The notes beneath the pieces were generated by a model that saw nothing but the letters and a program-made list of their open reading frames with translations, searched no databases and was not told the origin of the DNA. From Silene noctiflora (Eukaryota > Streptophyta > Magnoliopsida > Caryophyllales > Caryophyllaceae), in NCBI GenBank assembly GCA_009801015.1, contig VHZZ01000691.1:136354-160247 (forward strand): DNA of 23,894 nt, written 5' to 3'. Shown here piece after piece: positions 17,811 through 23,894 of the stretch; position 1 is the first letter of the stretch, and every line of letters begins with the position of its first letter. A program made the position numbers and the translations under genes.

Positions 17811-20800
17811 TCACAGCTTATTTTCCAGTGTGACAGGCTTCTCATCCTTGTGCATTGTTCTAAGAATCATCGTAACCTGCTCAATCTGATCTTCAGTTGA
17901 ACACGATGATAGAAGAACTTTCGCGATCCCACCATCCGGGAAACATCCATCATTAATCATTTCCTCGAATATTTCTAAACATACTTTATACTGCTTCTTT
18001 CTTGAGTATGCTCCTAGACGCGATGTCCATGTCACCACATCAGGTTTCATGTCTTTGGCACGAAGGGAATGGAACAGTTCCTCCATTTTCTCGAAGTATC
18101 CTGCTCGACCGTATACGTTGATAAGTATGTTGTATGTGCTTAGATCAGAAGTGTATCTCTTTTCTTGCATTGCATTCAAGACTTGTTCCATTTTCTCGAA
18201 TTGCCCTAACCGGCCATACAAATTTAGCATGCTGTTCATTACAAAAGTGTCGGGTTCTATTCCTGACTTAATCATCTCATTTACAAACTCTTCACACTTG
18301 GCAACATTCCTGGCTTTTGAATAGGCACACAGTAGGTGCATGTGGGATTTCATTGTTGGGGTGATGCCGCGCTGTTTCAAACGCATGAACATTTCTTCTG
18401 CGTCTGAAAGTACATTACACAGACGCGTGAACTCTGAATCTAGATTATTTACCAGCATCGAGTAAACAAATTAGTCGGAAAAAGAAAAGGGTAATCGTAC
18501 CTTCAACTAAGCCAGCTCTTCCATAGGCATCTACCATGATATTGTACGAGGCTCTATCTGGCTCACATCCCATGTGTTGCATAAGTGAAAATATTTCTGC
18601 AGCACCGTAAGGATAGCCTGCACGACTGTAACAAGTCGAAAGCAAAAGAAATCAAATTAGTTAAAAATAAAAAAATTCAGGAAATTTCCAATCCTGTTCA
18701 CTTGTACAGCAAGATTATCTATTTTATCCATCACAAATTCAGGCGGAATTCAACCAGCCCTATCTGCGACTTCAGATATACACTAGATTTTCGACTTCAG
18801 ACATACACTAGATTTTCTATTGAGATAGCCAACTTTACTGTAAACATTGACCTGTAAGCTTCCATAATTGCATTATAAGCATAAACATCAGGCTCAAAAC
18901 CGTCTTCCTGTAGAAGCTCGAATATTTCCTCTGCCTTCTCACAGTGTCCATCCCTTGCAAATGCATTAATTAGAGCAGTGTAAGTACAGATATTTGGCTT
19001 GCACTTCTGATTTCTCATCTCATTGAACACGTTGAAAGCCATATATGATTTATGCGCCTGCACATCGTGGATTTTTTCTTTCTCTTAGAAATAATATCCT
19101 TCATACTTTCATGTGCTATTTTATTCATGGCTTAAAATGTTGAGAAAATAACCCGGTCTAAAAATACCATAAAAAAAGTTTATCGACTTTGGTGTCCTGA
19201 GGTTTAGGCTACTTCCATTTTTATGACCTAAAATTTGGACTACAACTCCTTTGGTGACATAAGCTATAGCACAGTCGAATTCATTGTAGTCTAACCTTGC
19301 CATATAAGTTGATTATCATTGTGAAAGTATCTGCTGTTGGCTTGCAATTTTCTTTTTTCATCCTCTGATAAATCTCCAAAGCTTTTTGGGTGTTTCCGCC
19401 TTTTATCAGTCCTTCGATATATGCATTGTACACAGTGGCACCTAAGAAGATTGATCATAAAATATCAGTACAGAACTGAAGAATACTCTGCAGTCTGTAC
19501 GTAATAAGAAACATGTATTGGAATGATAAACCACGAGGGCATATTGGTTTGGAACCCAACTCAAGAGTACCATCAGTCACTGACTTAATCCGCTAAGCTA
19601 GCTTTATCAGTTTCGTTTATTTTGCACTTGAAGTTGCAGTAAAGTGTAGAAGTCAGAAGCATACTCGAATGAAAGCCAAACTTGCGCATTTCAGTAAAAA
19701 TGGCTTCAGCCTTTTCAAATAAACCAGAAGCACAGTAAGTTCTCAGCAAAATCGAGTATGTATCTTCTGTAGGAACGCATCGAGTCTCTAGAAGCTCTAA
19801 GTAAACCGACTCTGCCTTCACATGCTGTAACTTCTGTCCGAAAGCATCCATTATCAGATTGTAGGTCATGATATCGGGTTTGAATGAGCTCCTTTGCAGT
19901 ATCCACTGACATAGCTGCACAACTATCTACAGTATAAGCTCAATACAATGCATTCACATTTCAGTTTTCGACATGGCGGCATACAGATGAAAAAATGTAC
20001 CTATTAGAACATAGACAGGTATACTGACCTCTAAAATTAGATCCCATTTTTTGTTCAAACGTAATTGGACAGATACATTCATCAGATCGTCCCATGTGTT
20101 ATGTGTCGGAGGGAGTGTGTCGAGGATGCTCCAGATTTTACTTCTATCTGCTTCCTGCTCTAAAAGTTCAATAATTTTTTGAGCGATAGGGCTGAGCACG
20201 GGGAAAACACCATCTATGAAACCAGAACCAAACTTCCATCCTCGTCCCCTCAAACGACCACCTGTTATACAAAGAAATTACAAATTTTCAGCCAAGTTTG
20301 AGTAAAAGCTTACAGATTACAGAATGACTATCACACGAGACACGACATTTGAAACGAGAGGACATACATGTTTTCCTAGACAACTTTTTGTTGTTGAAGC
20401 TTCTGAATTTGCCTTGCTTGTCAACATAAATGCTGTCGCGCTTGAATCTCTTAGGGACGTCGACATTTGAACATTTTACATTCAAGCGTCTATATCGACC
20501 AGAGCTTCTGACATTGATGTATATACTGCAAGTGGCATTAAACCTCACATAAGTATCCTTAAGAAGTGTAGTTTTTCCCTGGTATAAAGAGAGCCACAAG
20601 CTAAGGACAAATATATTGCTAACGGGATTTGAACCCGTGTCATAAGTATCACCCCTCAAGACTTTACCAGCTATGCTAACTTACATTTGCTTAGTTATGT
20701 CTGGAGCTAGGGGGAGGGAGGGGGGCGCTAGCAGGGGCGGCTGCCCCCCTGGCGGTTGAGTTTTTGGAAGTTTTTAGTTAAATTTTTCGAATTTTTTACG

Positions 20801-22464
20801 AGTGTCCCTTATATTATTACCCATCCGCCCCCCCTAAAAATTTTCGCTCCCCTGAACTCAAATTCTGACTCCGCCAGTGGTTATGTCCCATTTATATTCA
20901 AGCACCATTGTTTTTTTTCTTTTTTTCTTTTAAATTATGTCAACTGAACCAGAGATCCACAAGGATATTACAATATTGGGCAACGGGGAGATTTGAACTT
21001 AGAACCTATGATTCACAATACCTCCGGTTTAACCATTAATTTATCAGGCTAAGACATCTTCAGTATCTATTGTAATAATGCGAAATATTTGTCATGATAA
21101 TTTAAACTTATCAAATTTAAATTGTAACTCTCCATATGCAACAACATTATCTCAATACGTTAAGGGCTTCTGTAAATTACGGGATTAGGGGCATACAGAA
21201 ATTATCAAGAAATCAAATTAAATATACTTCCTCCGTGACTCCGTCCTGTCCCGTTCATTTGTTTACCATTTGTGGTTGGTGTTATTGAGTGACAAATGGA
21301 TGATCAAATTAACTTATTCCAATTACAAAAATATTAAAAAAATGATTGAAACACACATAAATGAAATATGTAAACAAATGACCGGGATAGAGCGAGTAAT
21401 ACGTACCAATTTTTAACCAAAACGGAAGAAATGAAGCACATCCCAATAAAACATTGCTCGTTTAAATTTGGTATCCTTACTAATGCTTTGCATGTGTCCA
21501 TTAGAAGCCACAACCTTACTTATCCAAGCACCCTGCAATATATTCCCGTCTTAACCATTATGCTAAGACGTCTTCAACAATATGATCATATTATGAACCG
21601 TCCCAAAATGAAAATTGTACGTGCCCATGCTTACTCATCAATTTTTTTTTTTTTTTTTTTCTTTTGGATTATGGCAAGGTGACGTAAATAACAACATTAT
21701 GTTGGAAAAACATAGGGTCACTATAGGGGCGAACATATATTCAGAGAATACATGTTGTTGTGTCGTGGTATGGAAGCCACTGAATGAGAAACGAAATCGC
21801 CCCAACTACGGTACAGATCGGAATGGGCGGAATGGGCGTCGTGCCCCTAAGATCACACAACACTCCTAAAAGTTGTGTACTCAACAATTAGAAAAGTTGG
21901 AACTCATGGTATGCTCAAAATTATCATAGAGAAGTAGTAAGAGAAATATAGAAGCTTTCTCAAATGACTACACTTCTCTATTTATAGTGATTAATTAGCC
22001 TCATAATCACAATGGTAGTGGCCACCATTATAATCATGGCATTCATGGGCATAAACATGGAGTTATGGCTATAAACATGCAAATAATGGTGAGATACTTT
22101 TACGAGACAATGGAATGCATCTCTTTAATACAACGTATTTAGACAACATTACTAGCCTTAGCATTACTTCCAACACATTACAGCAGTACCTACTCAATCG
22201 TTCCCATAAATTGCAAGGTAAAAAGGGGTTAGACGAATGCACTAGACATTAACGTTGTTTCTGAATGACTCAGGAAGAAAATTGCGAACGTGACGTAAAT
22301 ATAAAGAGAGAAGAAAAAGAATTACTAACCAAATAACAAAGATTATTAGCAGAAAAGCAGAAGAATGGGTGTTGGAGTTGGTGGTAGAAATGCATTTTAG
22401 ATAAGGAAATGGATTTGAGAGGTGGAGAAGTATGTAGCAGAAGTTGCAAAAGATAAGGAGGCAT
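17811..22464 (-). CDS. P-class pentatricopeptide repeat protein, At2g35130-like
   Basis: Eight exons, complement(17811..18403, 18501..18625, 18852..19057, 19296..19441, 19665..19926, 20029..20261, 20368..20578, 22330..22464), give 1911 bp and 636 residues with phases closing throughout. Residues 1-45 lack acidic residues and are rich in Leu, Ser and Pro, like an organellar targeting peptide. A basic conserved segment follows (YVDKQGKFRSFNNKKLSRKT, then GRLRGRGWKFGSGF, about 96-130). From residue 211, eleven 35-residue PPR motifs run without a gap to 595, plus a partial twelfth (596 to about 623), each with the YNxLIxAY...A...F..M pattern. No E, DYW or SMR domain follows, so it is P-class. Family knowledge: such proteins bind specific organellar RNAs for stabilisation, splicing or translation. 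The target is unknown. Exons 2-8 are firm. Exon 1 (ATG 22464, donor TTG|GTTAGT) is inferred by phase and composition; a second in-frame ATG lies at 22396. Confidence 0.92.
20590..20690 (-). repeat. tRNA-like segment in PPR intron 1
   Basis: On the minus strand the stretch reads ttagcatagctggtaaagtc, then about 24 nt, then cacgggttcaaatcccgtta. This gives an A-box-like tagctggtaaag and a perfect B box GGTTCAAATCC (complement of 20625-20635) with a pairing T-stem ACGGG/CCCGT. The outer ends do not pair as an acceptor stem, so it is tRNA-derived and not a working tRNA gene. It ends about 12 bp before the PPR exon 2 acceptor. An ATG at 20659 falls inside it and is therefore not a believable PPR start. 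Confidence 0.6.
20702..20879. mobile_element. hAT-like element (178 bp) in PPR intron 1
   Basis: The 8-bp sequence gttatgtc flanks the element on both sides (20694-20701 and 20880-20887). The right end, reverse-complemented, reads cactggcggagtcagaattt, a typical hAT MITE terminus; the left end (tggagctaggggg) is degenerate and seems to have lost its first bases. The interior has a GC-rich palindrome around caggggcggctgcccccctg and the AT module shared with 3375-3460. The 63-codon frame here is not a gene. Confidence 0.7.
20908..21060 (-). mobile_element. tRNA-derived SINE in PPR intron 1
   Basis: Read on the minus strand: a head with A-box-like taatggttaaaccgg and B-box AGTTCAAATCTC (complement of 20988-20999), then a body, then an A-rich tail (aaaagaaaaaaagaaaaaaa, complement of about 20911-20932). 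Head, body and A-rich tail in the right order are the hallmark of a SINE. Flanking duplications are not clear. It shares the head gacgtcttagc...ttaatggttaa with a fragment at about 21543-21585. Confidence 0.6.
21227..21396. mobile_element. Stowaway MITE (170 bp) in PPR intron 1
   Basis: The left end cttcctccgtgactccgtcc, then tgtcccgttcatttgtttac, pairs with the right end gtaaacaaatgaccgggata followed by gagcgag. TA flanks both sides (21225-21226 and 21397-21398), the standard Stowaway/Tc1-Mariner duplication. The interior is AT-rich and non-coding. Confidence 0.87.
21543..21585 (-). repeat. SINE head fragment
   Basis: The segment ttaaccattatgctaagacg followed by tcttcaaca resembles ttaaccattaatttatcagg followed by ctaagacatcttcag at 21030-21065, which is the head of the neighbouring SINE. 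The B box is not recognisable, so this is a partial or decayed copy. Confidence 0.4.
21642..21662. repeat. Homopolymer T tract
   Basis: An uninterrupted run of about 20 T lies in the PPR intron 1. It could be the A tail of a minus-strand retroposon whose body lies to the right, but a Copia-like solo LTR starts only about 38 bp away and no body was identified. Confidence 0.6.
21700..22175 (-). mobile_element. Copia-like solo LTR (476 bp) in PPR intron 1
   Basis: On the minus strand the element starts TGTTGGAAGTAATG and ends TTTTTCCAACA, so it has the canonical TG...CA ends within the inverted repeat TGTTGGAA/TTCCAACA. Both flanks carry the 5-bp duplication catta (21695-21699 and 22176-22180). 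A strong TATA box, CTATAAATAGAGAAG, lies on the minus strand (complement of about 21973-21987), in the position of an LTR promoter. No internal domain, primer-binding site or second LTR adjoins it, so it is a solo LTR from recombination. It points the same way as the PPR gene. Confidence 0.9.
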
Positions 22465-22494
22465 AAAAATGTCCCTTTTTTTCTTGGGTCTATT

Positions 22495-23485
22495 CAGGGG
22501 CGGACTGAAGGGGCGCGGGTAAGTGCCCCATGAAGTTTCAGAAATAAATATTTGTAGGTATTTAATGTAGACACAAAATTATTGTGCCACAGTTGGTAAA
22601 TGTGTGAATTAGTTTTTAGAAGGTATGAGGTTCAATTCTTGGTGGCTACACATGTTAGACAATTTTTTTCTAGATATGCAATTCGAACCTCTGACGCGAA
22701 AGTGGCAATTAGCCCCCATAACTTTCAAATGTAGCAATTAACCCCCATAACTTTAACAAAAAATTAATTTTAACATAAATATATCATTAAATCATTTTAT
22801 ATTTATACTAATTGTACATTAAATCATTTTTAATATTTTAAGAGTATTTAACTAATTTATTAATTAACGTAGTTTTAATATAGAATATTTTAAATATTTT
22901 CACTAGTTTTAATATAATTGATATACATATGAAATTACTTTGAAAATTCTAAATTTTATGTAACTTATTCAAATATTATTTTTTTCCAAAAATGTGTAAT
23001 AAATTTCATATAATTTATAAATGCATTACAACTTTTATTGTATTGATAAATTATACAAATGAATGAAATTGGTTTTTTTTGTGCAATTTTGGTTGGAAAT
23101 CAAAGAATTGGATTCAATTTCACTTTAACTCAAAGTTATGGGGCCTAATCACTACATTTGAAAGTTATGGGGCTTAATCTCACAATTATGTAAAGTTATG
23201 GGGGCTAATCGCCACTTTCGCGCATTTGTTTGTGTATTAAGTACTAAAGTATATTATATTCTATATAGGATAATGATACGGCGCCGTATCATTATCCTTC
23301 TACAAAAGAGATATTATTTTTACATATGTTTAAAATTTAAAGTTTTTTATAGAAAATATTATTTTTTGAGAAAATATATCAATAGAACAATTATTTTTTC
23401 ATTCTTTTACTTATATAATACTCGTAAATAACACGTTAAAAAATTTTAGTGCCCCCCAAATACTAAATTTCTAGGTCCGCCACTG
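22495..23485. mobile_element. Non-autonomous hAT element (991 bp) directly upstream of the PPR gene
   Basis: The left end caggggcggactgaag and the right end, reverse-complemented cagtggcggacctagaa, form terminal repeats of the same style as the element at 1894. The flanks carry ggtctatt on both sides (22487-22494 and 23486-23493), an exact 8-bp hAT duplication. Near the left end is a tRNA-like stretch on the plus strand (cacagttggtaaatgtg ... gaggttcaattcttggtgg). The middle holds a second, nested inverted-repeat element at 22696-23223. No transposase frame is present. It lies 30 bp upstream of the first PPR ATG. Confidence 0.9.
22696..23223. mobile_element. Nested inverted-repeat element with AAAGTTATGGGGG sub-repeats
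   Basis: The left end cgcgaaagtggcaattagcc, then cccataactttcaaatgtag, caattaacccccataacttt, pairs with the right end, which reverse-complemented reads cgcgaaagtggcgattagcc, cccataactttac, and then further cataactttcaaatgtag units. The unit aaagttatgggggctaat recurs two to three times per arm. The interior is AT-rich and about 350 bp. No flanking duplication is obvious, so the superfamily is open. It was inserted into the hAT element after that element arose. Confidence 0.75.
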
Positions 23486-23493
23486 GGTCTATT

Positions 23494-23894
23494 TCATTTT
23501 CGTCTGAAGGCTTTAGAATTTCGACGGACGATATATAACCATTTTATAGTCATATATAATCGTTTAAAAATGTGACCATTTTCAGATGGTCACATTTGAC
23601 CATAAAATAGTCACATATAATTCGTTTGAAGTATGTAAACGGAAATGAAATAAATTATTTGTAGAGAATGTTATCATGTTAGCTAGCTGATTGTATTTGT
23701 TAACTCTTGGCTAATAGCACAACTGCACAAGTATTATAGTGGAACATACATCAAATGTATTACCTCATACTTTATTTGTTTTTGAGCGTATATGTATTTT
23801 TTCCGAGCTTATTACCTCAAACTTTATTATAGGAGAACATACATCGGATGTACTACCTCATACTTTATTCATTTTTGAGTATATATATATATAT
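23494..23894. repeat. AT-rich right end with a hairpin and a tandem pair
   Basis: No gene is seen. A perfect hairpin has 12-bp arms aaatgtgaccat (23568-23579) and atggtcacattt (23586-23597) with a 6-nt loop, flanked by direct repeats of atagtca(t/c)atataat. Further right a unit of about 93 bp starting attatagtggaacatacatc (about 23733) repeats as attataggagaacatacatc (about 23826) and runs into an AT dinucleotide tract at the window edge. Confidence 0.55.

Noticed and set aside
18049-18324. 91-codon plus-strand frame opposite the last PPR exon
   Set aside because: It is the antisense shadow of the PPR coding sequence.
19715-19912. 65-codon minus-strand frame overlapping PPR exon 4
   Set aside because: It is an alternative frame of the same exon; the other frame continues the PPR motifs and the splice phases.
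20288-20659. A 123-codon minus-strand frame starting at an ATG at 20659 as the PPR N-terminus
   Set aside because: The ATG lies inside a tRNA-like repeat and the upstream residues do not look like a targeting peptide. An in-phase acceptor at 20579-20580 joined to exon 1 at 22330-22464 gives a better gene model.
20590-20690. A functional tRNA gene
   Set aside because: The T-arm is good but the outer ends do not form an acceptor stem, so it is only tRNA-derived.
1-23894. CRISPR array, bacterial defence system or virus-derived gene
   Set aside because: The direct repeats are eukaryotic minisatellites and MITEs. No cas, phage, reverse transcriptase or capsid-like frame was seen on either strand.

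Overview
The window is nuclear DNA from a flowering plant. It is AT-rich, the three recognisable genes are intron-bearing, their best remembered relatives are Arabidopsis proteins, and most of the rest is plant transposable-element debris. The density of short MITEs and the style of their terminal repeats suggest a Caryophyllales genome, possibly Caryophyllaceae; this is an impression only. Single N bases lie at 2038 and 12593.

All three genes lie on the minus strand in the right-hand 60% of the window. From 5' to 3' along that strand they are: (1) a P-class pentatricopeptide repeat (PPR) protein resembling Arabidopsis At2g35130 (22464 down to 17811, 8 exons, 636 codons); (2) a class IV PLP-dependent aminotransferase resembling the At3g05190/At5g27410 group (17060 down to 15029, 4 exons, 337 codons); (3) a small OB-fold single-strand nucleic-acid-binding protein resembling At4g28440 and SOSS-B/SSB1 (14379 down to 10433, 2 exons, 145 codons, 3.5-kb intron). 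For all three, exon phases close exactly and the splice sites are GT/AG. The genes look unrelated in function and have separate upstream regions; nothing suggests co-transcription.

Positions 1-10270 hold no gene that I can support. They are a patchwork of non-autonomous elements: a 272-bp hAT MITE, two short Helitrons with 3' hairpins and CTAG ends, two hAT elements made almost entirely of short iterated motifs (CCCGA and ACCGG), a Mutator-like foldback element with a 9-bp target duplication, three members of a GACGGA-type MITE family (one carrying a nested Tourist-like MITE), and smaller inverted repeats.

Gene introns and spacers hold further insertions. The PPR intron 1 contains tRNA-like and SINE-like segments, a hAT element, a Stowaway MITE and a Copia-like solo LTR with a 5-bp duplication. 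A 991-bp hAT element sits about 30 bp upstream of the first PPR ATG. The OB-fold gene's intron holds a Mutator-like element of about 0.9 kb and a minisatellite of about 0.85 kb next to exon 1.

I see no CRISPR array, operon or other discrete new system. The most interesting material is the iterated-motif hAT elements, the tRNA-like sequences inside or beside CAGGGGCGGA-type hAT elements, and insertions that may affect expression of the PPR and OB-fold genes. Function statements rest on remembered family features, not on database searches.
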